From assembly GCA_017445585.1 (NCBI GenBank), contig JAFSTX010000012.1, forward strand, positions 1 to 63,959: a stretch of 63,959 nt of DNA. The letters run 5' to 3'. Of the stretch, positions 1 to 8,086 are shown piece after piece. Source of the DNA: Lachnospiraceae bacterium (GTDB lineage Bacteria > Bacillota > Clostridia > Lachnospirales > Lachnospiraceae). Under the pieces are notes generated by a model. The model was not told the DNA's origin, did no database searches, and was given only the letters and a program-made list of their open reading frames with translations. Position numbers and translations under genes: made by a program. How positions within the stretch are numbered: the stretch's first letter is position 1; the number at the start of each line of letters is the position of its first letter.

Positions 1-139
1 AGGAAACTGCTGAGTAGGCATCACATTTCTACTTCATACTCTCTCTTTCAGACCGGTAATCTTTAGTGGCCTGTTTGTTGTACATAATTCTCAAGGTTCA
101 AATTTTTTCAATTAACTATTGACTTTTTATTAGTAGGCT

Positions 140-1453
140 TTATTCTCTTTCTTTTATCAGTATCACACTTTGCGCGGGAACGTGCAGTGTGAGCGTATCT
201 GTTACCGCTGTCAGCTCGCCGCGGTGGACGCGGTCTGTGAGATATACCTCGTAGATCCCCTTCTTTCCGAAGTCGATGTAAAGTTCCCTTTCAGGGGCGT
301 CGTCGCTGTCTGTATAACAGGCGATCATGGCCGTGACCCTCCCGCAGCCATCAACGCAGCAGAGACTGTAGACCCCTTCGGGTTGCTCTGCAGCCGGGAA
401 CTCGAGGCCGCTTGCAGAGAGCTCTCCGAACCAGAGAAAGGGATAGTATCCGTGCAGCGGTTCATATGTGTAGTAGTCAAAAACGCCATTAAATACGTGG
501 GGGATCGTGGCGTAGTACATGAGCATGTCTATGGGTGTGTTCTGAGCTGCACACATGCAGGCCGCCGTAAAGGCCGCACCCTTCGCGCCGTGGATGACGG
601 TCAGCGAATAGGTGAACTCGTCAATCCAGTCCTTTATATAGTTCCATTCGTCAAGGATACTCTGCGTGCGCGTATAGCCGTGGTCATCAAGCATCCTGCG
701 GATTTGTCTGGCCTTTCTGGCCATGGACGCGGGCTCGCTGCAGTAGATGTGCCATGAAAAGAAATCGATGGGGACGCCGCGTTCCCGCATTGCCGCGAGG
801 AAGGCCTCGGCCCAGTCCATGTTGTGGGCCAGCGAGGGTCCGCCTATCATAAGCTCCGGAAAGCGGGCCTTAAGGTGCTTTGCGGCGGTCTCGTACAAGT
901 CGAGGAACTGCGCAAAGGTGCCGCCCCAGGTGCGCTTTGAGGGGGCGTTCTCTGGATCCAGGTCCGGCTCGTTCCAGATCTCCCAATAGCGGATGCCAAG
1001 ATTGAATCCGTCCGCCCATCCTTCGTTGTAATGCCTGATAATATGCTCACAGATAAGAGCCCATTTATGAACATCGCGGGGCGGGAGAGTAGCGTGTTTC
1101 CTGATCTGGTGTTCTATGGTCTGGCCCAGACGGAAGAAAGTCTGCGTGCCGGCCTCCAGGCAGATCAGTATGCTCTCGTCCGTACAGGCAAAGTCGTATG
1201 AGGCAGGGTCGTCAGGGTCTGCGTCAAAATCAGGGAAGATGCATGAGATATCGTAACTGTAGGGCCCGCCATAGATGCTGTGCGCTGCGGAATCGTGGTT
1301 TCTGGAATATGAGAAGCGGGCTGCGCAGTACGCGTCGAGGTTGCTTCGTTTTTGGTCGCCCTCGTGCCTTTTGTGCCAGGGGCCGCCGTTGGTGGCATTC
1401 AGCACTTTGAGGGGTCTTCCGGGACCGTTCAGGTCGAAACGTAAGGTTTCCAT
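140..1453 (-). CDS. GH39-family-like glycoside hydrolase
   Basis: A 437-residue protein without a signal peptide, so probably cytoplasmic. It has the (beta/alpha)8 retaining-glycosidase pattern of clan GH-A. WEIWNEPD supplies the likely acid/base Glu162, and ILDEWNY places the likely nucleophile at Glu269. The surrounding sequence most resembles GH39 (beta-xylosidase / alpha-L-iduronidase family), but specificity cannot be read from sequence. It is the second gene of a leftward pair with the isomerase-family gene ending 9 bp upstream, so it probably cleaves an imported glycoside whose sugar is then isomerised. Control by the neighbouring ROK regulator is inferred. GH39 assignment is moderately sure; GH-A membership is firmer. 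Confidence 0.8.
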   Translation of the reverse strand: METLRFDLNGPGRPLKVLNATNGGPWHKRHEGDQKRSNLDAYCAARFSYSRNHDSAAHSIYGGPYSYDISCIFPDFDADPDDPASYDFACTDESILICLEAGTQTFFRLGQTIEHQIRKHATLPPRDVHKWALICEHIIRHYNEGWADGFNLGIRYWEIWNEPDLDPENAPSKRTWGGTFAQFLDLYETAAKHLKARFPELMIGGPSLAHNMDWAEAFLAAMRERGVPIDFFSWHIYCSEPASMARKARQIRRMLDDHGYTRTQSILDEWNYIKDWIDEFTYSLTVIHGAKGAAFTAACMCAAQNTPIDMLMYYATIPHVFNGVFDYYTYEPLHGYYPFLWFGELSASGLEFPAAEQPEGVYSLCCVDGCGRVTAMIACYTDSDDAPERELYIDFGKKGIYEVYLTDRVHRGELTAVTDTLTLHVPAQSVILIKERE

Positions 1454-1462
1454 CAGCGCTCC

Positions 1463-2809
1463 TTATACGATCCCGATATGCAGTATCCCGCACAGGTCGC
1501 GTATTATCTGAGTATTATCACCATAGGAGATGATGTAGTGCTGGCACGTCACTTTTTCCGCGAAATCCCCGACGTCGCTGAGGAAGACCTGAAGCCCGGG
1601 GAGCTGAGGCGCTGGCTGTGTCCAGCCGGCTTCCTCCCATCTGGGCGGAGTCTTGCCCTCTCCCTTTACCACATGCATAAAGTATCTGCCATCCTCATAA
1701 AACAGCCTGCACATGGTGACGGTGCCGGTCTTTACTTTTGAAACGTTGAGGATGCCTTCAGAGAGTTCACCGAAGGCCGCAGGCATGACGGTGGTCGGAC
1801 CGTCCGTGACCTCGGCGGGAATATAGTCAGGCACGCCCGCCAGGACGCTGTCTTTGAAGAATTCGTAGAATTCGAGGTAGGCGCCGCACTGGTTGGTGAG
1901 TTCTCTCACGATGAGCTGGGTCACACTGCCGAGGCAGTCATTTTCGGGGATGGTGGAAACGCCGGCGCAGTCGGAAAGGAGCATAAAGACTGGAGCGGGA
2001 GGAAAGCCGAGAAGCTTTTTCATGCCGTCCACGTCCTTGAGGGATATGGCCTTGTACCCGCGTTCATTGATCATCGATCTCACGGCCAGATAGTAACCGG
2101 CGGCCTTTTCCATGCTCTCGCGGGCAGCGGGTCTAAGAAACTGCCACCTGGACATGGCACTGGCGATCACTTCGGCCTTTTCTTCCGCGGTGACCCTCTC
2201 ATAGCGCTGCTGCATCTCCAGCATTTCAAAGGTCTCAATCTCGGGACCGATCTCTCTCTTCAGCGAATTGCCGTCACAGAGGGTGCCGTAGAGGTTCATA
2301 TCGCGGTAGCCGGCCATGCCGACGCGGTCCGAACGCAGCCGCCTTGCGGCGGAAGCTGCGCGGGCGTATGAGGCTACCCTTCCGGAATTTGAAGGGCTGC
2401 CGATGACGTCATATATATAGGTAAAGGTATAGCCGAGGTCGCGGAATGTCTTGCGAAGGGCGGTAGTCCCGGCTTGGTCGGCGGTAGTGACGAGCCGCCC
2501 ATCCTCCATCCAACCGCACAGCCCCCAGAGAACCATGGGAAGGTGGCGGTATTTCTCAGTGATCTTAACCACGGCGTGGGTGGGTATCCAGCCGGCTATG
2601 CAGATCACCAGACAGTCGGGATCGGTTCCATCCAGCTTGAGGCACGCAACAGCGATATCCTTTTCTTCGTAGTCATCCGTAACGGGATAGACGCTGACAA
2701 TGTCGAGCCCCTCGGCCAGCAGTGCTTCTTCAGCTGCCTTGCATTTACGCACGATGATATCCCTGGGGGTGTTGACTTCACCAAAACCGATAAAAGCAAT
2801 CTTTTCCAT
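1463..2809 (-). CDS. L-fucose/L-arabinose isomerase-family protein
   Basis: A 448-residue protein starting MEKIAFIGFGEVNTPRD. It resembles the fucose/arabinose isomerase superfamily: a Rossmann-like N-terminal half (LVICIAGWIPTHAVVKI; PMVLWGLCGW) and a C-terminal metal-site half (CLGSVTQLIVRELT). I chose the ATG at 2809 rather than a longer frame reaching 2914, because AGGAGGT (2817-2823, antisense) sits 7 nt upstream of it and the extra 35 residues look like leader sequence. It heads the leftward pair with the GH39-like gene. Family-level activity would be aldose-ketose isomerisation with Mn2+; the actual sugar is unknown, and many proteins of this annotation are uncharacterised. Confidence 0.75.
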   Translation of the reverse strand: MEKIAFIGFGEVNTPRDIIVRKCKAAEEALLAEGLDIVSVYPVTDDYEEKDIAVACLKLDGTDPDCLVICIAGWIPTHAVVKITEKYRHLPMVLWGLCGWMEDGRLVTTADQAGTTALRKTFRDLGYTFTYIYDVIGSPSNSGRVASYARAASAARRLRSDRVGMAGYRDMNLYGTLCDGNSLKREIGPEIETFEMLEMQQRYERVTAEEKAEVIASAMSRWQFLRPAARESMEKAAGYYLAVRSMINERGYKAISLKDVDGMKKLLGFPPAPVFMLLSDCAGVSTIPENDCLGSVTQLIVRELTNQCGAYLEFYEFFKDSVLAGVPDYIPAEVTDGPTTVMPAAFGELSEGILNVSKVKTGTVTMCRLFYEDGRYFMHVVKGEGKTPPRWEEAGWTQPAPQLPGLQVFLSDVGDFAEKVTCQHYIISYGDNTQIIRDLCGILHIGIV

Positions 2810-2905
2810 TTTACTTACCTCCTGTATAGTTAATAATAAGTATAGAAAGAGGCCGTAGGCCTGCGCCCGGAAATTCAGTAGTGGAGGACGCTCGACGACT
2901 GTTTC

Positions 2906-2934
2906 AATATACAATAGCGTAAAAGTAAAAGCAA
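2906..2934 (-). promoter_or_regulatory. sigma-A-type promoter of the isomerase/GH39 pair
   Basis: On the minus strand TTGCTT (2934-2929) is followed after 17 bp by TATATT (2911-2906), about 97 bp before the start at 2809. The upstream A/T-rich region contains the CAAAAACGAA motif at 2964-2955. Confidence 0.5.
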
Positions 2935-2954
2935 GAGATTTAATTTTAATTTTA

Positions 2955-2964
2955 TTCGTTTTTG
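2955..2964 (-). promoter_or_regulatory. putative ROK-regulator motif (site B)
   Basis: The minus strand reads CAAAAACGAA, identical over 10 bp to the core of the palindrome at 4441-4462 and in the same orientation toward the gene it precedes. It lies 20 bp upstream of the -35 box. The same 10-mer also occurs by chance inside the GH39 gene (1345-1354), so the motif alone is weak evidence; its shared promoter spacing is the argument. Confidence 0.4.
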
Positions 2965-3043
2965 ATTTTAATTGAGCATTATAAGGCGGAATAATACCGG
3001 TAAAATATACAAAATAGAAATAATGTGTTGGTCGCGGGAGCGC

Positions 3044-3068
3044 AAAAAAAACGCTGCAAAAGCAGCGT
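3044..3068 (-). terminator. Rho-independent terminator of the ROK gene
   Basis: Reading leftward after the ROK stop codon at 3105: stem ACGCTGC, loop TTTT, stem GCAGCGT, then a T run. The 7-bp stem is perfect and lies 37 bp downstream of the gene. Confidence 0.85.
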
Positions 3069-3104
3069 GCAATAGTTCAAAAGAAAAGTGAAGTCAGGCG
3101 GGAC

Positions 3105-4319
3105 TTATTCGTGATCGGTCACTGAAAGAGTATAGAGCCACTGATAGTTGTCGGCACAAAGGAAAGTGGAGAAGATCTCGGCCGCGGCGCCGAGCAGCAT
3201 CGGGTTCTCGAAGTCGTTTGAGATGCAGATCTCGACGGCCTCATTCTCGGGCAGGACGTTCTCGCGGATGGTGGCTTCGAGTTCGTCTTTGAATGTCCTG
3301 CCGAGCTGCAGCATGAAGCCGTGGGTCACGACCATTTCGGGATTGAGCAGGTTTACCGCATTCGCGACCGCAAGACCGATCTCCCTGGCCGCCTTTTTGA
3401 CGGAGTAGGCGCAGAGCCTGTCGCCCTCGTCGAGGGCGCGGCGGACATTGATGATAGAGAGGTCTTCGGGCGTGATGCCGCTGGCGGTCAGCTTGGTCGA
3501 GACGCCGCTGCGCATGGCCTCGGCGATGCTGCGCTCGACGGCTGGCCAGGCGGCGACGCGCTCAACGCAGCCGCGGCTCCCGCAGGTGCAGAGGGTGTCG
3601 TGAGCGTGAAAATCGACCACCATATGCCCGAGTGCTCCCGCGGCGTTGTCGGCTCCGCGCACGTCGTGACCTCCGCAGAAGAGGGAAGCACGGATATCGT
3701 TGGCCATATTGATCCAGATGAAGTTCTGCTTGTCCCTGGCGACGCCGAAATTCTTCTCGGCAATGGAAGGAAGCGAGACGTCGCTGAATGAGTATGCGGG
3801 GATATCGGTGAGAGAGTCGAGCTCGGGGATGAGTTCGCTGACTATCCACTCGTCCAGAGCCGTCCGGTCGTGGTCGTATTCAAAAAGGAATTTGCAAAGG
3901 CCTATGCCTATGAATTTTTTGTCCTCAAAATCGCGGAGGAAGGAACTGACCGTATCGGTCACTTCGCGCAGGGTCGCGCGGGAGGGGCTTTCCGGTGAGA
4001 AGCTGACCTTCTTCTGGGCTATGATCTCGCCGTTGGTCTGAACGACCACCAGAGTGATGTGCCTGGGAGAGAAGGAGATACAGATCGCGCACAGATGCAG
4101 CCTGTTGATCTCGAGCATAACGCGGTTGCGCCCATGGCCGTTGGATATGCTTCCGGATTCGATGACAAGCTTGTTCTCGATAAACTCGTTGATATAGGCG
4201 CCGACTGTAGCGGGCCGGTATCCGGAGATCTCGACGAGGGAGGTCCGACTGATGGGACCGAAATGGTTTATGGCGTTTAAAAGGGTGTATTTTCTCAGAT
4301 AGTTGAAATCCTGAAACAT
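3105..4319 (-). CDS. ROK-family transcriptional regulator (NagC/XylR type)
   Basis: A 404-residue protein with an N-terminal winged helix-turn-helix (about residues 8-55, LLNAINHFGPISRTSLVEIS) and a ROK sugar-kinase-like sensor domain. The ROK zinc signature is present: GALGH (His232) followed by CTCGSRGC (Cys244, 246, 251). The kinase motif normally reading NDAN is degenerate (FSDVSLPS near 178-184), so it is likely a regulator without kinase activity. I chose the ATG at 4319 over one 66 bp upstream because GGAGGA precedes it and the helix-turn-helix begins directly after. It sits between two divergent catabolic units and probably responds to a sugar or sugar derivative they release. Confidence 0.9.
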   Translation of the reverse strand: MFQDFNYLRKYTLLNAINHFGPISRTSLVEISGYRPATVGAYINEFIENKLVIESGSISNGHGRNRVMLEINRLHLCAICISFSPRHITLVVVQTNGEIIAQKKVSFSPESPSRATLREVTDTVSSFLRDFEDKKFIGIGLCKFLFEYDHDRTALDEWIVSELIPELDSLTDIPAYSFSDVSLPSIAEKNFGVARDKQNFIWINMANDIRASLFCGGHDVRGADNAAGALGHMVVDFHAHDTLCTCGSRGCVERVAAWPAVERSIAEAMRSGVSTKLTASGITPEDLSIINVRRALDEGDRLCAYSVKKAAREIGLAVANAVNLLNPEMVVTHGFMLQLGRTFKDELEATIRENVLPENEAVEICISNDFENPMLLGAAAEIFSTFLCADNYQWLYTLSVTDHE

Positions 4320-4347
4320 GGCGGTCTTCCTCCATAAATAATAAAAA

Positions 4348-4376
4348 ATCATAACATAATACCGCCACAAACACAA
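4348..4376 (-). promoter_or_regulatory. putative promoter of the ROK gene
   Basis: On the minus strand TTGTGT (4376-4371), a 17-bp spacer and TATGAT (4353-4348), ending about 28 bp before the chosen ATG. A CAAAAACCG motif lies just upstream (4402-4394). Confidence 0.45.
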
Positions 4377-4393
4377 GTTGAGCACATATAAAA

Positions 4394-4408
4394 CGGTTTT
4401 TGAAACAA
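4394..4408 (-). promoter_or_regulatory. putative ROK-regulator motif (site C)
   Basis: The minus strand reads TTGTTTCAAAAACCG, close to the left half of the 4441-4462 palindrome (TTATTTCCAAAAACG) apart from shifted C residues. It ends 17 bp upstream of the ROK -35 box, suggesting autoregulation. The match is imperfect. Confidence 0.3.
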
Positions 4409-4440
4409 AGTAGCGGATATTAGGGGCCGCGTTCCCTTAA

Positions 4441-4462
4441 TTATTTCCAAAAACGAAAATAA
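4441..4462. promoter_or_regulatory. putative ROK operator, imperfect palindrome (site A)
   Basis: TTATTTCC, 6 bp, GAAAATAA is a near-perfect inverted repeat (7 of 8 positions) in the divergent region between the ROK gene and the ceramidase-fold gene. A TTATTT...AAATAA architecture is typical of NagC/Mlc-type ROK operators. Its CAAAAACGAA core (4448-4457) recurs at 2964-2955. It ends 16 bp upstream of the -35 box at 4479. Confidence 0.5.
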
Positions 4463-4478
4463 ATAAACTAAAACGTTA

Positions 4479-4507
4479 TTGACACGGCCATTTAGTTACT
4501 ATAAAAT
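4479..4507 (+). promoter_or_regulatory. strong sigma-A-type promoter of the rightward catabolic operon
   Basis: Consensus TTGACA (4479-4484), 17-bp spacer, TAAAAT (4502-4507). It leaves a leader of roughly 100 nt before the ATG at 4614. Confidence 0.7.
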
Positions 4508-4613
4508 ACAAAAGTGAAAATAACGTGCAGGGGCAGCTTCTTTTTTACCGGTCAGTTTCGGACGGGAGAGGCTGCGGCGCGCATATACCGCTTTATATGA
4601 CAGGAGGCTCGTA

Positions 4614-5939
4614 ATGCAGGACTTTAAGGCCGGTTTTGGCAGGGTGAATATCACCCCGATGACAGGCATAGAACTTCAGGGTTACTACGACGACAGGTTT
4701 TCCGAGGGCGTTCTGGATGAAATAGAGGCCAACGCCGTTGCGTTTTCGTGCGGTGAACTGACGCAGGTCTTTATTGCGCTCGATATGTGCAATATCCCAA
4801 AGGACTTGGCCAGCCTCATGCGCGACGAGATATCGCAGGCTCTGGGCCTTCCCCGCGGCAGCGTGCACGTCAGCGCCACCCATTCCCATACCACTCCGGC
4901 CATCCTGGCCGAGACTCCGGATCCCCTTATCAGGACTTATACGGATTTTCTCCGCAGGCGTCTTATCGACGTCGCCGGTGAGGCCGTTGCCGACCTCAAG
5001 CCCTCCACCCTCGGCTGCGCGACGGGCTGCGCTCCGCGCGTCACATTCATCCGCCGCTTCCTGATGAAAGATGGCACCACCCTTACAAACCCTGGCTTTG
5101 GCAATCCGGACGTCGACCGACCCCTGGGAGAGCCGTACGAGGAAGTCCCGGTGCTGCGCATGGACCAGGAGGGCGGCAGACACATCATCCTCGTCAACTA
5201 CGCTAATCACGCGGACACCATCGGGGGCAGCAAGGTCAGCGCTGACTGGTTCGGCTTTGCCCGGCGGACTGTAGAGGCTGCCATCCCGGATTCCCGCTGC
5301 ATCTGCTTTAACGGCGCGGAGGGGGATGTCAGCTGCGCCAATCTGTTCCCGAGGCCGGGTGAGAGAAACCGCAAGTTCTATGACTATGGCAACGCCGAGC
5401 ATATCGGCCGGACGATAGCGGGCGCGGTGCTCCAGGTCTATGGACGGATGGCCTACAAAGACGATCTGTCCGTGTCGTCCGTCGAGTCAGCGATCAAAGC
5501 TCCTTCAAACCGGGAATTTGACGGCGACCTTGATGAGGCCCGCCGCATAAGGCAACTATATATAGAAGGCCGCCATCACGAGCTTCCCTACAAGGGCATG
5601 GAACTGGTCACGGTGGTCGCCGAGGCGTGCAGGGCGGTCAATCTCGCCGATGGGCCCGACTTCTTCGAACTTCCTATGAGCGCAGTGAGGATAGGAAATA
5701 TCGGCATAGTCACCGTGCCCGGCGAGGCCTTCACAGACATAGGCCGCAAGATCCGAGAGATCGAGGGATGGGATATGATCCTGATCTTTGGCCTCACGGA
5801 TGGGAGCTACGGGTATTTCCCGGTGACGAGTGCCTACGCGGAGGGAGGCTATGAGGCCCGCGGCTCGAAATACAAAGCGGGCGTGGCCGAGCTCATCGTG
5901 GGTGGTGCGTCCGACCTCCTGGCAAAGACGAAAGAATGA
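4614..5939 (+). CDS. neutral/alkaline ceramidase-fold hydrolase, cytoplasmic
   Basis: A 441-residue protein matching the N-terminal catalytic domain of neutral/alkaline (non-lysosomal) ceramidases, a zinc amidase fold. Visible signatures: N-terminal AGFGRVNITP, putative Zn ligands His90 and His92 in SATHSHTTPA, His199 in NYANHADTIGG, and GAEGDVSCAN with Ser240 where the ceramidase nucleophile in GD[TV]SPN is expected. There is no signal peptide, unlike its lipoprotein relatives at 17,041 and 18,633. The ribosome site is GACAGGAGG. It is the first gene of the ROK-divergent operon. Known ceramidases split N-acyl sphingosine, but short bacterial members are largely uncharacterised, so amide or ester hydrolysis of another conjugate is possible. 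Confidence 0.75.
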   Translation: MQDFKAGFGRVNITPMTGIELQGYYDDRFSEGVLDEIEANAVAFSCGELTQVFIALDMCNIPKDLASLMRDEISQALGLPRGSVHVSATHSHTTPAILAETPDPLIRTYTDFLRRRLIDVAGEAVADLKPSTLGCATGCAPRVTFIRRFLMKDGTTLTNPGFGNPDVDRPLGEPYEEVPVLRMDQEGGRHIILVNYANHADTIGGSKVSADWFGFARRTVEAAIPDSRCICFNGAEGDVSCANLFPRPGERNRKFYDYGNAEHIGRTIAGAVLQVYGRMAYKDDLSVSSVESAIKAPSNREFDGDLDEARRIRQLYIEGRHHELPYKGMELVTVVAEACRAVNLADGPDFFELPMSAVRIGNIGIVTVPGEAFTDIGRKIREIEGWDMILIFGLTDGSYGYFPVTSAYAEGGYEARGSKYKAGVAELIVGGASDLLAKTKE

Positions 5940-5968
5940 CAGTGAGTATCTGAATATAAGAAAAAACC

Positions 5969-5984
5969 GCGCCGCAGACGGCGC
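5969..5984. other. hairpin between ceramidase-fold gene and glycyl radical enzyme gene
   Basis: GCGCCG, CAGA, CGGCGC forms a perfect 6-bp stem ending 8 bp before the next ATG. On the plus strand no T run follows. Read on the minus strand it is followed by GGTTTTTT, the form of an intrinsic terminator, although no leftward gene ends here. Confidence 0.4.
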
Positions 5985-5992
5985 TGAACCGG

Positions 5993-8080
5993 ATGGTAAA
6001 AGATATGGACAGCAAAAAGAAACTACCGGAAGTGTGTGAAGAACTGTTCGCAGGTCTGGACCTGGCGGACGTGTCCGAAAACGACACGAGACTCTATGAA
6101 TATCTCTTCGAGAATATGTCGACCACGGTCCAGAAGGACAACAGGTTCTTCGTTACTTCGGACTGCGATTACATCACGCAGATCATATTTGAAAAACGCA
6201 AAAAAATCGTCCGCAGGGAATGGCTGGATAAGGCCGGCTGCCGCGACGCCGTGGACGCGACTCTCTTTTACGGAGGCATGGATTACGGCCACACCTGCCC
6301 CGACTGGCAGGGCATCCTGACTCTCGGTATCTGTGGGCTCCGTCAGAGGGCCGCTGACTGCCTGGAGCGCGAGGGACAGAGCGAGAAGGGCAGGGCTTTC
6401 TGCAGCCGCATCGTCAGAGTCTACGACGCAGGCCTTCGCTATATGGACCGCGCCGCCGCGGCCATGCGTGACGCCGGGATGACGGAGGCGGCCGACAGCC
6501 TCATCCGTCTCAAGACCGAGCCTCCGAAGACTCTCTTTGAGGCCATCCAGACCATGATCGTATTCTATATGTTCCAGCACTCGGTAGAGTGTTCACAGAT
6601 CCGTACCTTCGGAAGACTCGACCGTCTGCTGCGCCCCTACTACGAAGCCGAGCCGGACAAGGCCGCCGCGGCGCAGACTATCCAGGACTTTATGGACGCC
6701 ATGCAGGTCATGGACCCCGATGCGGCGAACATGCCCTTTGCCCTGGGCGGACTCGAGGCGGACGGGAGCGACTCGGTAAACGAGCTCTCGTACCTGCTTC
6801 TTTCCGCATATAAGAAAAAGAATTACAACAATATCAAAGTCCATATCATGTGCGCCGGGAGCACGCCCAAGGACTTCGTCGAGAGCGCTCTCGACGGCGT
6901 AAGGAACGGCGAGAACAGCGTATGCTTCCTCTCTGACGAGACCATCGTCGAGAGCCTGCTCCGGATAGGAGCCGACCCCGCGGACGCCCGCAACTACGCC
7001 ATACTCGGCTGCTACGAGGCGGCCGCCTTCGGCGAGGTCGCCTGCACCAGCGCCGGCAAGCTCAACCTGGTCAAGGCTTTGGAGCTGGCTATGTTCGAGG
7101 GCGAAGACATCGTCACCGGCAAGCGCATCGGCCTGCCGGCTCCGCGCGTGATGAACAGCTTTGAAGACATCTTTTCCGCCTTCGAGGCCCAGATCAGGTC
7201 CGCGTGCAGAGAGGCCATGAAGATGGCCGACTACATGGAGACGAACAGCCCCCGCATCCACACGGCGCCGTTTTTCTCGAGCGCCTCTGATTCGTCGATG
7301 GAGCAGTGCGGCGATATATTCAACGACCACACCGCGAGATACAACAACACCTCAGTTATCGCGACGGGCATCGCCACCTGCGTGGATTCGCTCGCGGCGA
7401 TCCGCAAGCTCGTCTACGAAGACGGCACGCTCACTCTGGACGCTCTAAGGGATACCCTGCGCAGCGACTGGAAGGACGCCGAGGTGCTCCGCCAGAAGAT
7501 CAGGAACACTTATCCCAAATACGGGCAGGGCATAGCCGCGATCGACGCTATAGCCGCGCGGATCGTCAGCATCCTTTCCGAAGAGGTCAATAACCGCCCC
7601 AACACCAAAGGCGGAGTCTTCCGCCTGGGCGTTTATTCCATCAACTGGCGCTGGCGTCACGGTGCCATGACCGGCGCATCTGCCGACGGACGCCGCTGCG
7701 GCGAGAGTCTTTCGCTCAACACGGGCGCGAGTTTCGGCGCAGCCAGAAACGGGGCTACGGCGCACCTTATCAGCGTATCACGTATCGGCAATGACCTGCT
7801 GCCCAATGGATCCATCTGCGATATCGACATGCATATTTCGGCCATCTCCGGGGATAACGGACTGGAGGCCATGTACGCGGCTCAGAAGACATTCTTTGAC
7901 ATGGGTGGCTTCGCTGTCCATTACAATGTGCTCGATTCCGAGGTCCTTCGCAAGGCGAAGGAGAACCCTCAGCTCTACCCCGACCTGCAGGTGAGGCTCT
8001 GCGGGTGGAACGTGCGGTTCTCAAAACTGTCCGAGAAGGAACAGGACGAATTCATCGAGCGTTTCGACAGGGCGGGTTAA
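5993..8080 (+). CDS. glycyl radical enzyme of unknown substrate
   Basis: A 695-residue PFL/GD-type glycyl radical enzyme. The active-site Cys340 lies in LGCYEAAAFGE; the G-C-x-E pattern (Glu342) is that of dehydratases and C-X lyases rather than of pyruvate formate-lyase (adjacent Cys-Cys). The C-terminal radical loop reads RLCGWNVRFSKL with Gly671, a variant of the usual RV[SA]GY. The protein is somewhat shorter than diol dehydratases or choline lyase. Its activase is encoded at 9,070 with one gene between. The upstream ribosome site is poor; ATG at 6005 preceded by GGATGG is an alternative start. It must act on a small molecule derived from the locus substrate; identity unknown. Confidence 0.88.
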   Translation: MVKDMDSKKKLPEVCEELFAGLDLADVSENDTRLYEYLFENMSTTVQKDNRFFVTSDCDYITQIIFEKRKKIVRREWLDKAGCRDAVDATLFYGGMDYGHTCPDWQGILTLGICGLRQRAADCLEREGQSEKGRAFCSRIVRVYDAGLRYMDRAAAAMRDAGMTEAADSLIRLKTEPPKTLFEAIQTMIVFYMFQHSVECSQIRTFGRLDRLLRPYYEAEPDKAAAAQTIQDFMDAMQVMDPDAANMPFALGGLEADGSDSVNELSYLLLSAYKKKNYNNIKVHIMCAGSTPKDFVESALDGVRNGENSVCFLSDETIVESLLRIGADPADARNYAILGCYEAAAFGEVACTSAGKLNLVKALELAMFEGEDIVTGKRIGLPAPRVMNSFEDIFSAFEAQIRSACREAMKMADYMETNSPRIHTAPFFSSASDSSMEQCGDIFNDHTARYNNTSVIATGIATCVDSLAAIRKLVYEDGTLTLDALRDTLRSDWKDAEVLRQKIRNTYPKYGQGIAAIDAIAARIVSILSEEVNNRPNTKGGVFRLGVYSINWRWRHGAMTGASADGRRCGESLSLNTGASFGAARNGATAHLISVSRIGNDLLPNGSICDIDMHISAISGDNGLEAMYAAQKTFFDMGGFAVHYNVLDSEVLRKAKENPQLYPDLQVRLCGWNVRFSKLSEKEQDEFIERFDRAG

Positions 8081-8086
8081 GCGGCC

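Noticed and set aside
1345-1354. Another TTCGTTTTTG (CAAAAACGAA) motif copy
   Set aside because: It lies inside the GH39 coding sequence with no promoter nearby; treated as chance and noted as a caution for the ROK motif.
5993-8080. Calling the glycyl radical enzyme a pyruvate formate-lyase or a propanediol dehydratase
   Set aside because: It lacks the PFL Cys-Cys pair, and its GCYE and RLCGW motifs do not match the dehydratase GCVEP and RVxGY forms, so no substrate is assigned.
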